Assembly (NCBI GenBank): GCA_032690845.1
Contig: CM064417.1
Span: 36,338,432-36,402,431, forward strand
DNA: 64,000 bases
Direction of reading: 5' to 3'
Source: Eleusine coracana subsp. coracana
Lineage: Eukaryota; Streptophyta; Magnoliopsida; Poales; Poaceae
In this document: positions 1 to 9,601 of the stretch, in pieces
How the letters are laid out: each line of letters opens with the position of its first letter
Numbering within the stretch: position 1 is the first letter of the stretch
Made by a program: the position numbers and the translations under genes
Notes under the pieces: generated by a model
What the model was told of the DNA's origin: nothing
Databases searched by the model: none
Seen by the model: the letters and a program-made list of their open reading frames with translations, nothing else

Positions 1-429
1 CTTCTCTTGCTCAGTCAATGATCTTTCGAAAGATAGGAAATCCTCATACGACAAGGGCTTAGCAAGATCAAGAAGACTTTCCATGGTATACCTTTGAGAA
101 ACTACTTCACTTTCAATAGGTGCTACAGATTTTCCTTTGCGCACCAATACTCTTTTCATCATCTGCCGAAGTTCATTGTCCATCTTCACCTTGTCGGTAT
201 TCCACGCGTCAGCTTCGCTTTTCTTCATGAATTTCTTCCGCAGATCTAACCAGACAAGAGGATCATCTCATGTTGGTGTCAACACTTCATCGACTTATTC
301 CCAGGACCAATTTGCAGAGGGTTGAGGAAATCCACTGCCGAGCCGATCGACTCCAGAGTCGCACCGATCGGCGCAGAGGTCACGCCGATCGGTGCCGCCT
401 TGGTTTCTGCCTGATGCGTCGCCTCCCAT
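1..429 (-). pseudogene. 3' accessory ORF of element A (partial, two stops)
   Basis: An ATG at 429-427 opens a minus-strand reading frame that continues in one frame to position 1, where it leaves the window. It starts MGGDASGRNQGG, then passes through palindrome-coded Asp-Arg repeats. Two in-frame stops lie near 298-296 and 271-269. After them about 90 residues stay open and look protein-like: basic and amphipathic, with a KPLSYEDFLSFERSL stretch near the edge. Position downstream of integrase matches the extra (Athila ORF1 or env-like) ORF of Athila elements, but I recognise no domain in the visible part. A frameshifted protein of other origin is possible. Confidence 0.5.
340..395. repeat. 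Palindrome triplet, 21-bp register
   Basis: Three 14-bp near-palindromes start at 340, 361 and 382. The middle one is GCACCGATCGGCGC and the third ACGCCGATCGGTGC. Spacers of 7 bp (354-360 and 375-381) give centre-to-centre steps of exactly 21 bp. They lie in the N-terminal part of the 3' ORF, where they encode Ala-Asp-Arg-type repeats. Confidence 0.85.
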
Positions 430-726
430 CGCTTCTGCTCTTAGGGTTTATTCTGGTGACGATGTAATATGAGTTGATCTGTGGGTTTGCTGTCCCCTCA
501 TATTTATATCCCTTGATTTCCAATTGGACTAGGACTCTTTCTCTTATTCATCGAATTTAATGAGTCTTAAAAAGGCAAGATCCATAACCGACTCAAAAAC
601 AAAAAGGACACTGCCGCGCCGATCGGTGCGGTACACTAAATTGCCAAATCAGAAAAAGAAAAACTACGGAAATTAAAATATATACAAGCTTTTGTTTTAC
701 GTCGTTAAGCTCGACCACATGGGGTA
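430..726. other. Spacer between pol and 3' ORF of element A
   Basis: No gene seen. The stretch separates the end of the integrase frame from the 3' ORF start and contains one more palindrome, GCGCCGATCGGTGC, at 616-629. Confidence 0.6.
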
Positions 727-2328
727 CTAAGCAGTGAAATACACATCAAAAGATTTTAATTCAAATGTGTCGGGTTCTAGGTATACCTTTAGACGTTGTC
801 CGTTCACCGTGTACTTGTTTCTCTTGCCATCCATTATGATTACCGCTCCCGAAGGTAACACCGTATTCACAAGATAAGATCCCTCCCATTTGCTTCGTAG
901 TTTGCCTTTACCAAATAATCTGAATCGCGAGTTAAATAGGAGCACCCGATCTCCTTACTTGAATTCCTTCTTCAAAAGCTTCTTATCATACCACTTCTTT
1001 GTTTTCTCTTTGTATGTGGCTGCATTTTCATATGCACACAATCTCATCTCTTCCAATTCACTTATTTGTATCTTCCTTTTCATACCGGCGGCATCAAGAT
1101 CCAAATTCATTTCCTTTATAGCCTAATAAGCCTTATGCTCCAATTCCACCGGTAGGTGACATGATTTCCCATAGATGAATTGATATGGTGTCATGCCAAT
1201 TGGTGTCTTGAATGCCGTCCTATATGTCCATAACGCTCCATTAAGCTTCGTGGCCCAATCTTTTCCTTCCTTTGTAACAATCTTCTGCAGAATTCCCTTT
1301 AATTGCTTATTTGAAGTTTCTGCTTGTCCATTTGTCTGGGGATGGTAGCCTGTTCCAATTCTATGTTCAACTCCAGATTTGGTTAAAAACCTAGCAAATT
1401 CTCCTCCTGTAAAATGGGATCCTCCATCTGTCATTATTATCCTTGGTACTCCGTACCTAGGAAATATCTGCTCCTGAAGTATACTCCTTGATTCTCTTAT
1501 AGTATTAGCCTGGCATGCCATTGCTTCGACCCACTTGGAGACATAATTAATGGTGACCAATATGTACTCAAAACCATGAGAATTCACAAAGGGTCCCATA
1601 AAATCCATACCCCAAACATCAAAGATATCGACTTGAAGATTGTACTTAAGAGGCATTGCATTCCTACTGTTAACATTCCCTATTCGTTGGCATTGAGCAC
1701 ATGTTGCAACATACCTTTTTGCATCTTCATGCATAGTAGGCCAATAGAATCCACTTGCCCATACCTTTGCCTGTGCTCTGAAGTAGCCATAGTGTCCCCC
1801 ATAATCTGAAGAATGACATTTTGCTAAAATGCTTGCTCTTTCTTCTCTGGGTACACATCTCCGTACTACTCCGTCCTCACAATACCTATATAAGTATGGG
1901 TCGACCCATATAAATTTTCTCATTTCACTCTTAACTCTTTTTCTTGTGTTCTTGTTCATCAGATCAGTTTGTCCCTTGAAACCTTTGATAATATCCATCA
2001 TCCAGTTCTCTCTACGATCAAATACGGCAAACAACTTCTCTTGTTGCATTTCATCTCTTATTGGCTCAGTTGATGGTGATTCAAGATGAGATAAATGATC
2101 TGCTACAGAATTTTCTACTCCTTTCTTATCTCTTATCTCCAAATCAAATTCTTGCAGCATCAATACCCATCGCATTAACCGAGGCTTAGACTCCTTTTTT
2201 GAAACCAAGTATCTTATAGCAGCATGATCAGTATATACAATCACCTTAGAATTTAGAATGTAGGATCTAAACTTCTCAAAAGCAAATATAACAGCTAACA
2301 TCTCCTTCTCAGTTGTTGTATAATTGAT
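727..2328 (-). pseudogene. Element A RNase H and integrase
   Basis: The frame opens directly after the stop that ends the RT part (2329-2331). It first encodes an RNase H domain (VYTDHAAIRYL near its start, ending VADHLSHLE). Next comes the integrase zinc-binding region (H..H and CAQCQ around 1690-1800), then the catalytic core with its first Asp in VWGMDFMGPF, second in MTDGGSHF, and Glu in NGQAETSNK. A TAG at 1123-1125 and a TAA at 955-957 interrupt the C-terminal integrase part, which stays in one frame down to 727 and ends FDVYFTA. The products would act in cDNA synthesis and integration; this copy cannot make them intact. Confidence 0.88.
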
Positions 2329-3663
2329 TTACGCCTCATTCAAAGTTTTGCTAGCATAATAAATAGCATGCACTTTACCTTCCTTCCGTTGTCCAAGAAC
2401 AGCTCCAACTGCATAGTCACTTGCATCACACATAATTTCAAAAGGTAAACTCCAATCAGGTGGCTGCATAACAGGTGCAGAGCATAGAGCTTCCTTTAAT
2501 CTTCTGAAGGCCAAGAGTCTCTCCTCATCCATAACAAATTCTGTATCTTGCTTTAACAATTTTGTCAAGGGTTTCGCAATCTTCGAATAATCCTTAACAA
2601 ATCTGCGATAGAAGTTGGCATGTCTAAGAAAACTCCTCAAAGTTATAAGATCAGTAGGGGGAGGTAATTTCTCAACTGTAGATACCTTTGCCTTGTCAAC
2701 CTCTATCCCTCTTTTAGATACGACATGACCCAGTACTATCCCTTCTATTACCATGAAGTGACACTTCTCCCAATTAAGAACTAAGTCGCATTCAACGCAC
2801 CTTTTCAAAACCTTCTCCAAATTCTCCAAACAACTATCAAAATCAGCAACATGCACGGAGAAGTCAACCATAAATACCTCCATAATATCTTCTATGAATT
2901 CAGAGAATATTGCATTCATGCATCTTTGAAATATTGCAGGCGCGTTGCAAAGACCAATTGGCATCCTTCTATATGCATATGTCCCAAAAGGGCAAGTAAA
3001 AGTAGTTTTCTGCTGATCTTCTGGTCTTACCGGTATTTGAAAGAAACCACTATATCCATCCAAATAATAAAAGTATGAATTCCTTGCTAATCTTTCAAGC
3101 ATCTCATCAATGAACGGAAGAGGATAGTGATCTTTCTTTGTCACTTTGTTCAAACTTCTATAATCTATGCACATTCTCCATCCAGTTATAGTCCTTTGAG
3201 GGATCAACTCATTGTTCTCGTTAGGCACTACTGTCAACCCTCCTTTCTTGGGTACACAATGCACTGGACTAACCCATTCACTATCAGCAATAGGGTAGAT
3301 CATACCTACATTAAGCAGCTTCAAAATCTCCTTTTTAACCACTGGCTTCATTGATTCCTTCAACCTTCGCATCCCTTCAACCACTGGTTTAGTATTCTCC
3401 TCCAAGTTAATCTTATGGGTGCAAAATGCTGGGCTGATTCCCTTGATGTTATCCAATGTGTAACCAATGGCCTTCTTATACCTTTTGAGCACAACAAGAA
3501 GCCTCTCTGTTTCTTCTTTCGTTAGGGCGTTGTTCACAATAAATGAATATGTTCTATTCTTTTCTAGATATTCATAGCGTAGCTCCTTCGGAAGTTCCTT
3601 CTGTTCCACTTCTGGCGCTTCGTCAGGATCCAGCTCCCCGAGAGATTCAAAATTAGGATTTTT
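2329..3663 (-). pseudogene. Element A reverse transcriptase
   Basis: The frame continues in phase from the protease ORF across a TAG (3664-3666) and ends at TAA (2329-2331). RT motifs are in order: PVHCVPKKGG, WRMCIDYRSLNK, HYPLPFIDEMLERL, FFQIPVRPEDQQKTTF and GLCNAPAIFQRCM. The catalytic box, which in the family carries two adjacent Asp residues, reads FMVDFS here (about 2850-2885), so the first Asp is lost. The thumb and connection then run to SKTLNEA. With stops on both sides and a damaged active site this copy is dead. Confidence 0.9.
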
Positions 3664-4656
3664 CTAGTTGAGCAGATCGGCGCGAGGTTCACGCCGATCG
3701 GCGCTGGCATTGTGCTTGAGCCGATCGGCATAAGGGTCGCGCCGATCGGCGTTGGCAGTATACTTGTCAACTCCACGCATGATGTGGTCCAGTGGGTCTC
3801 CCATATCCATCCCTATCCTCTCATCTTCCTCTAGGCAGAATTCCTGATAGTAAGAAGAGTCTTGATGAGACGGATCATTAAATTGAAATTGCACTTCTTC
3901 CTCTCCCAGGTGTAGCGTGATTTGACCTTTCCCAGCATCCAGAACAGCTTGTACTAATCTTAAGAATGGCCTTCCTAGAATAATATCTTCAACCCCAGTT
4001 TCTTTATTGTCTAGAACGAAGAAATCTACCGGCATTGTTTTCGAGCTGATCTCAATTTTGACATTCTTGATCACTCCCAGTTGCTTGGTTTTCCTACCAT
4101 CTGCCATGATCGGCTCAAGTTCAATCCCCATCAGCCGTTGTTGAGTTCCATAAGGCATGCTCATGAATGCATCATAAGTCATAAAGCTGACACGGGAGCC
4201 AAAGTCACACAAGGCTTTTGGAAATTTCTTCCCCGATATCTCACAGGGTATGTACGGTTCTTCCTTTTCCTCTTCAGTGACACCTACAACATACACACCA
4301 CATAATCCTTCATAGGGGGATGGCTCAAAGCAACTGTCTAGCAATCTCTTCGCTTGTTTCACCTCTGTTCCATCAAGCTCTATATCATCCTTGTAAAGCT
4401 TCCCTAAAACTCTCCCAATAATCTCTTGATCGAAAACTTCCGACTTGAGGCGATTACTTGGGAAATTATACTCAATTCCGGCTTCGGAGGCGTCTTGCGG
4501 ACTGAAGGATCTTCTCATGTTAAGCAATTCTTGCAAAAAATCAATGGGAATCCAGTCCATTGGCTCAAATTCGTCAAGTGGTTTAGCATTCGCCAATGTT
4601 CTATCCCCCTTCGGTTTAGCAAAATTCCCTTCAAATTCCTTCAGGTGGTTGTCCAT
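3664..4656 (-). pseudogene. Element A protease (retropepsin) with linkers
   Basis: The ORF of 330 residues opens with MDNHLKEFEGNF. It carries the pepsin-like core ALCDFGSRVSFM near 4195-4230, where the family normally has a small residue and Ser/Thr after the catalytic Asp. ILGRPFLRLVQAVLD further on is the typical flap-to-C-terminal retropepsin segment. The last 35 residues are built by four palindromes (3670-3752) and read as repeated Ala-Asp-Arg units before the stop. It is in a different frame from gag (5582-4668), so a frameshift or element-specific recoding separates them. Its role would be processing of the polyprotein. Confidence 0.8.
3670..3752. repeat. Four palindromes in protease linker (two 21-bp pairs)
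   Basis: Fourteen-bp units start at 3670, 3691, 3718 and 3739. Steps are 21, 27 and 21 bp. ACGCCGATCGGCGC (3691) is the cleanest. All steps are multiples of three, so the reading frame of the minus-strand ORF is kept. Confidence 0.85.
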
Positions 4657-4667
4657 AATTGCAGCTT

Positions 4668-5582
4668 CTATCTTGTATATTCCTTGCTACTTGGCGGAGT
4701 CATCAGGGTGATCGGTTCTCCTGTTGTCGCGACTGCGCCGATCGGCTCAGAGACTACGTTGATCGGCGCACATGTCAGATCCACAGAGGCAGGTCTGATG
4801 GGCTTTATTTCTTTGAATTGCTTCGAAGTAATCATTGATCTGCTCTCGGACATCAAGATCTGTTCAGCTGGCGACTCTTCCTTGTTCATAACTTCTGGGC
4901 ATTGCCGATTTGGTTCTAGATATTCTTCCCAATGCTTGTGCAAAGCTTCATTCTCGGCAATTTTGCCTAACAATTCGATCCCTACCTTGGTTGTCAATCT
5001 CAAAAAACTTCCTCCGGCCGATCCATCCAAATACATCCTCGATGCCTTGTTTATGGCCATGTAGAAGGTTTGAGCGCACATATGCTCATCAATACCAAGG
5101 TCAGATCCTTGTTTCAACAATGTTTGAAAACGCGTCGAGGCTTCCACGAGAGATTCTTCATCTTCTTGTAAGAAGTTCACCACTTTCCTTCTCAACTTCT
5201 GCACCTTTGGCAAAGGAAAATAGTGGAGACAAAAATTTCCAACTAACTCACTCCACTTATCTTTTGCTTCTCGAGATGTTGCCTTGTGCCACTCTTTGGC
5301 TTTTTCTCCCAAAGAGAATGGGAAAAGCAGCCACCTGTAAAGATCCCGAGATACTCCTTCATGATGGAATGTTTGACATAGTGCCTCAAAATCTTGTAAG
5401 TGAGTATATGGGTTCTCCTCTTTCGCTCCAAAGAACTTGTTTGCTTCAGCCATGCTAATGATGATGGGGTTCAACACATACGAGGAGGCCGTGGCCTTCT
5501 CATCTGAGGATTGAGGCACCAGCACGTGTGGAGATGGTAGATAAAGTTCCCTGAGCGTCCGAGAAGGTCCTGTCGTACTCAT
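4668..5582 (-). pseudogene. Element A gag
   Basis: A 304-residue ORF starts MSTTGPSRTLRELYLPSP and ends at TAG 4670-4668. The retrotransposon gag core is clear: GAKEENPYTHLQDFEALCQT, then LFPFSLGEKAKEW, then WSELVGNFCLHYFP, as in Athila-type capsid proteins. No zinc knuckle is visible before the stop. The C-terminal part contains palindrome-coded residues (4735-4769). The product would form the particle that packages element RNA. The ORF is intact on its own but out of frame with the protease. Confidence 0.85.
4735..4769. repeat. Palindrome pair in gag, 21-bp register
   Basis: GCGCCGATCGGCTC (4735-4748) and ACGTTGATCGGCGC (4756-4769) are separated by the 7-bp spacer agagact. They sit in frame in the C-terminal gag region. 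Confidence 0.8.
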
Positions 5583-5660
5583 CCTAAAAATTCACACAAA
5601 ACACAAAAACGAAAACAACTAGAAAGAGAGGATTAGACGTTAGTCAAAGAACTGGCTTGT

Positions 5661-5678
5661 TCCCCGGTAACAACACCA
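5661..5678 (-). promoter_or_regulatory. Primer-binding site, tRNA-Asp type (degenerate)
   Basis: On the minus strand TGGTGTTGTTACCGGGGA lies 11 nt inside the LTR end. It resembles the complement of a plant tRNA-Asp 3' end with several changes. The equivalent site of element B (56297-56314) is closer to that sequence. Confidence 0.7.
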
Positions 5679-6274
5679 GAAAAAGGGCTTGTTGGTCATA
5701 ATTACGCACCCACATATACCGCAAGAGGACGGTGTACAGTTGTAGCTCTTTTTCCGTCAGAGTATTCCAAGGTTATCGAATCCACAGGGAATGAGCGGAA
5801 CTAATACTATTAAAAGGTTACTAACAAATTGTAATGGGTTGGTTGGTGTGAACGATAACGGTGAGAAAGTGGAAGGTGAATGTTATTGAAGAGGTAATAG
5901 GATGATGAAGGATTCTCTCCTTAGGATTGGTTCACTAGCATGCAACCTTATTCTTATCAACTCGAGTGATGACTCTAATATTCTACAAGACATGGTGGTT
6001 TCGTTCACCCCGGCTGTCACTACAGAGGCTATTAGCTCCCCACTGGTTTCTTGCACTATATAATGGGCAAAAGTGTATTGGCCGATGCACTAATGAAAGG
6101 GATAGATAGATGTGCAATACAGTTCACCATATAGATTAAATTCATCGAGAGAGTATCAACAAGTATGAGAGTTACATGACCAGATCCCCGTACCAGAGAA
6201 GAAAATATGAGACTACTCACTCATCCTTCCGCTAGACATAGCAGAGGGGTGAGAAATAGCGCTGGAACGCGCAC

Positions 6275-6309
6275 GATCCGATCGGCGCAAGCGCCGCGCC
6301 GATCGGCGC
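6275..6309. repeat. Palindrome pair in LTR, 21-bp register
   Basis: The second unit is the perfect palindrome GCGCCGATCGGCGC at 6296-6309. The first at 6275-6288 is degraded on its left arm. The 7-bp spacer gives a 21-bp step. The pair lies downstream of the LTR TATA box, so it would be in the transcript. Confidence 0.8.
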
Positions 6310-6549
6310 GACCTTCTTTCTGGTGGATCTCGTCGGTGTTGACGAACCTCTGCCGCCAATATCCTAGAACCCTAGTTTTAATAACTGATTCTTGCGATCA
6401 CCATCTCTCCTTAGTCGTCCTTGGCTCTTGATAATTATCTTCCTTTTATACTTAACGGGATTAGATCAACTTCTATCGACTCTAACTCATACTGGGCTGG
6501 GCCTTCGCCTTTCCTGGACCGGATCATGTTTTAGTCATCTTTTCCTCCT

Positions 6550-6584
6550 GCGCTGATCGGCGCATGGGTCGCGCCGATCGGCGC
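6550..6584. repeat. Palindrome pair in LTR, 21-bp register
   Basis: GCGCTGATCGGCGC (6550-6563) and GCGCCGATCGGCGC (6571-6584) flank the spacer atgggtc. The pair is upstream of the minus-strand TATA box at 6441-6450. Confidence 0.85.
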
Positions 6585-6801
6585 GGCTTCGCATCTGGCC
6601 CATCTTCGTTATTCTTCAGCTCTTTATCCATAATTGCCCTATTTTACACCTGTTACCTACGATTATATTCAAAACAGAACAACTACAAATATATGCAAAT
6701 ATGGGGTTAATTGTTAGTCCAAACCATCAAATTAAGATGCAAAACATCTCTTTTTGGTAGATAAAATGGACATCTAGAAACCACCAACACTTTGCCGGAG
6801 C

Positions 6802-6826
6802 GGGGGGGGGGGGGGGGGGGGGGGGG
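6802..6826. repeat. Poly-G tract (25 nt)
   Basis: An uninterrupted run of 25 G lies 13 bp beyond the LTR of element A. Length may be assembly- or sequencing-limited. Confidence 0.9.
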
Positions 6827-6858
6827 TTGCTGCCATCTAGAACGAATCTGCTAAACCA

Positions 6859-7115
6859 GGCTCTGATTACCAATTGTTGGAACCGAAACCAGGGACAAGG
6901 TTTTGGTGCTGCGGGAGCTATAGCTTTTGTGGCTCTTTGGCGAAATATATATAGAGACCTAATACAAACTAGGAAGGCCTTTACTTAGCCGGCAATCAAA
7001 CTTAGAGATAGAAAGATTTAAACTTGCCTAATCTATTAGCAAACCGACTAAAGACTCTATCTACTAGAAACTCTAACTAATAAGATACATATGCACAGGG
7101 ATATAGCAACAGGTA
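6859..7115 (-). mobile_element. LTR-retrotransposon relic: primer site and LTR start
   Basis: The minus strand reads TGGTAATCAGAGCC (6859-6872), a tRNA-iMet-type primer site, next to an LTR terminus whose plus-strand start is TGTTGGAACC at 6875. The same primer variant is used by element G (34105). The LTR body cannot be followed past the MITE at 7116. No coding part of this element is left. Confidence 0.5.
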
Positions 7116-7286
7116 CTCCCTCCGTCTCCAATTACATGTCATTTTAGACTTGGATACAGAGATTAAAGAGAAATTAAAAAGATAGACATACAGAAAACAA
7201 GAAGGAGAGAGATAGAGATGTATTGGAAAGAGAAAAAGGTATATTGAGATGCGATGATAACAAGTAAATGGGAAAAACTGAAGGAG
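7116..7286. mobile_element. Stowaway-type MITE
   Basis: The 171-bp element begins CTCCCTCCGTCTCC and ends ACTGAAGGAG, inverted termini typical of grass Stowaway MITEs. TA dinucleotides flank it at 7114-7115 and 7287-7288. It has no coding capacity. Confidence 0.75.
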
Positions 7287-8215
7287 TATAGAATGACAAG
7301 TAATTGAAGACGCAGGGAATACAAAAGGGTGAGGGTTACAACCAAGTGAAGCTCAGGCAAGTTGTAGGTAGATGATAAATCTAGACAACTTTTATGAGGG
7401 TTCAAATCAAACAAGCCCGAAATGCGACTCCCAGCCGCCTTGCAGTGCACATGCAAACTAGCAAAAATCAGACACAACCATCCGATAGGTGACACAGACA
7501 GGTCAAGAGCCCACCAACAAGTTCCAGAAATTCCGGGATGGTGTCAAGAGGAATAAGCAGAATTGCTCAACAGTACCGTACCGGTGTTCGGAGTCTGCAA
7601 GACTCTTCTTCCTCGGTGAAGAAACAAGAGGCAGACAGGCATAGCCATCAATGGCGACCAACAGTTGCATTGGCTAGGCGGCTTGAGGTTCGGTCTGATT
7701 GACTGGTTGGTCACTCTGCGAGCTATATTTGTTGTTGACCTATGACCTGGCCAAACCATACCAATTGCAGACCAGTAGGTGATGGTGATGCTGCACATGG
7801 CATGTGGTTAACATGAAGCCTTATTACTTTTTTTTTGGCGAAGGAGAACTAGAGAAAACAGAAAAGTTAAAATGAAACTGAAAAGAAATAATATTTGACG
7901 GAAGCATATAATGCTGTAAAAGTTCCCTGATTCAAACGAAAGCAGTGACATGCCGACCTGCGAAGACGCCGTCAACCACCAGCCGCCGGCCCAGGCACGC
8001 CGAATGAAAAGCGGACGGTGACCTTGCGCCTTGCGTGCAGAGCATCGGCGAAAAGGGCGTCGCAGTGGCGTCTGGAGCACCAGGCCACCTGACAGCACAT
8101 GGCTCTAATAAGGAGATTAAATTACGGCTAGGGCACAACACGAGACACTGACACCTTTCGATAAACTATGGTTATGACTCGTGTATGAAGGTCCTTGAGT
8201 AACATGGCAAGTCGA
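7287..8215. other. Unassigned intergenic DNA
   Basis: No gene recognised. Minus-strand reading frames of 84-110 residues occur but overlap each other and show no domain. A moderately GC-rich patch lies at 7960-8095. Confidence 0.5.
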
Positions 8216-8223
8216 CTCTAAAT

Positions 8224-8768
8224 CAGTGGCGGACCAAGGATTTTAGTTTAGGGTATGTTGTGACAAAATTTTTTGTATATATAACAAGGTAAAAAAATAA
8301 ATTTGCTGAAGAATTTGATAAACAAGAACAAAAATAACATATCAAGTGTTAAATCCAACACCTAAATGCCAGAATTGTATATATTACAATACAAAAAGTT
8401 TAAACATTTCATAGTTGTCCGGTCTACAATTTCTATTGGCCATAAAATTCTAAATTGTATTCTTCATCCACTTTGAAAATGTTTCTCTCGATGTTTATGA
8501 CTAACAATCATTAAAAAGACTACCCCAAATATTATTTATCAACTTAGTTTTGACTAATAAACTTATTGTACAACAAATTGAGATCTCGCGTACTTGGCAT
8601 GTTGCCTTGCCCCTTGTGATCTCGCGTACGTCGCGCGTCTACAGCGCTGCGCCTGGCGCTGATCGGCCTAATCCAGGCCTCAAATACTGGGAACATTAGT
8701 TAATATAGACCTGGCCAATTTTAGTGTATGCCATGGCATATGGGGCCCATACTGTGGGTCCGCCGCTG
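8224..8768. mobile_element. Non-autonomous hAT-type element
   Basis: The 545-bp element starts CAGTGGCGGACC and ends GGTCCGCCGCTG, inverted termini with one mismatch in 12. It is flanked by 8-bp direct repeats CTCTAAAT (8216-8223) and CTCTGAAT (8769-8776), the hAT duplication length. The interior is AT-rich on the left, GC-richer on the right, and encodes nothing recognisable. Confidence 0.8.
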
Positions 8769-8776
8769 CTCTGAAT

Positions 8777-9480
8777 ACTCATTTTGTTTGGAGCGAAACT
8801 TTTTCCTTCCTCAAAACGTCGTACTATTATAATGACCATATTATGGAACAAAGACAAACACCAGTCGCATTGCAACGTGCTGTCTCAAAAAGCAAATGAA
8901 TTCAAGAACCGCGCGTTTTGTGTTCACAAAAAGATAAATCGGATGACGCCAATGGTTCTAGGTGCCTACGTATCTCGTGATCCTCGCCTCCTTCATTCCT
9001 ACTTCCTCCCCTGTTCTTCTTCTAAATGATGACATCGGCTTTTGATCAAGCCGGCCTGCGTTAAACAAAATTTCTTCTCCATTCATCGCTCAGCAAAAGG
9101 ATACTAGTCATCTAGGCTGAACCGCATAGTGAGAAGACACACTGAGAATGTGACGGCACCCTAGCAGGATAGCCGCCAAGCCGGCTTACCGTGTAGGTTT
9201 GAAAACTCTGATCTCGATAAATATCCCGGTGATGCAGGCTTGTAAACAACAAAATGATAAATGAACTGAACCATCCTAGAGGTGACAGATCGAGGGTTGA
9301 CCTGCGTATATAGAACACATCGCTGCTTGGAACAATAATCGTACTCTAGACAACTTGCCATCATTTTTTAATCTAGTACATACCATTCATTGATAATGCA
9401 AATATTAAATAACTGTGGATAAGAAATCAAAGAAGGTGTAGGGAGCAGAATTCCCCAGGCCCATTCCCCCAAAAAACTAG
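8777..9480. other. Upstream region of the ALDH gene
   Basis: No gene, repeat or obvious transposon seen. It presumably contains the distal promoter of the ALDH gene. Confidence 0.4.
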
Positions 9481-9490
9481 CTCTTGTCTC

Positions 9491-9497
9491 TATATAA
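9491..9497 (+). promoter_or_regulatory. TATA box of the ALDH gene
   Basis: TATATAA lies 111 bp before the ATG at 9602, which would put the transcription start near 9525 and leave a 5' UTR of about 75 nt. Confidence 0.7.
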
Positions 9498-9601
9498 GGA
9501 GGCCGGAGTCACCAGGACCCTTCTCCCACAGACAAGAAAGCCTGGCTAGAGAGAAGCTTTTCCTCAATTGTCGCCCACAAAACGTATAGGCAAAGGCATC
9601 A

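Larger units (their letters stand above)
1..6789 (-). mobile_element. Element A: Athila-like Ty3/gypsy retrotransposon, left end outside window
   Basis: Reading on the minus strand, the order is LTR (5690-6789), primer site (5661-5678), gag, protease, RT, RNase H, integrase, then a 3' ORF that leaves the window at position 1. The gag has the Athila look (a GAKEENPYTHLQDFEALC-type core). The domain order and the extra ORF after integrase fit the Athila lineage (established knowledge). Stop codons at 1123-1125, 955-957, 2329-2331 and 3664-3666 and a gag/protease frame change show the copy is defective. Palindrome pairs (see repeats) are scattered through LTR, coding and spacer parts. Confidence 0.9.
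5690..6789 (-). repeat. 5' LTR of element A
   Basis: In plus orientation the LTR starts TGTTGGT (5690) and ends ACCAACA (6789), a perfect 7-bp inverted terminus, 1100 bp apart. The start resembles those of the element B LTRs at 26940 and 56326 (TTACGCACCCAC, then a GCAAGAGGACGGTGTACAG-like block). A minus-strand TATA box TATAAAAGGA lies at 6441-6450, downstream of one palindrome pair (6550) and upstream of another (6275) in transcription direction. Confidence 0.8.

Noticed and set aside
1..6789. Endogenous plant pararetrovirus
   Set aside because: Integrase, LTRs and tRNA-Asp-type primer site identify a Ty3/gypsy retrotransposon; no movement protein or caulimovirid features were seen.
7544..8141. 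Minus-strand ORFs of 69-96 residues
   Set aside because: Three overlapping frames, no motif, no promoter or splice context.
8656..8669. Single CCGATCGG-like unit GCGCTGATCGGCCT inside the hAT element
   Set aside because: No partner at 20-22 bp and asymmetric arms; may be chance.
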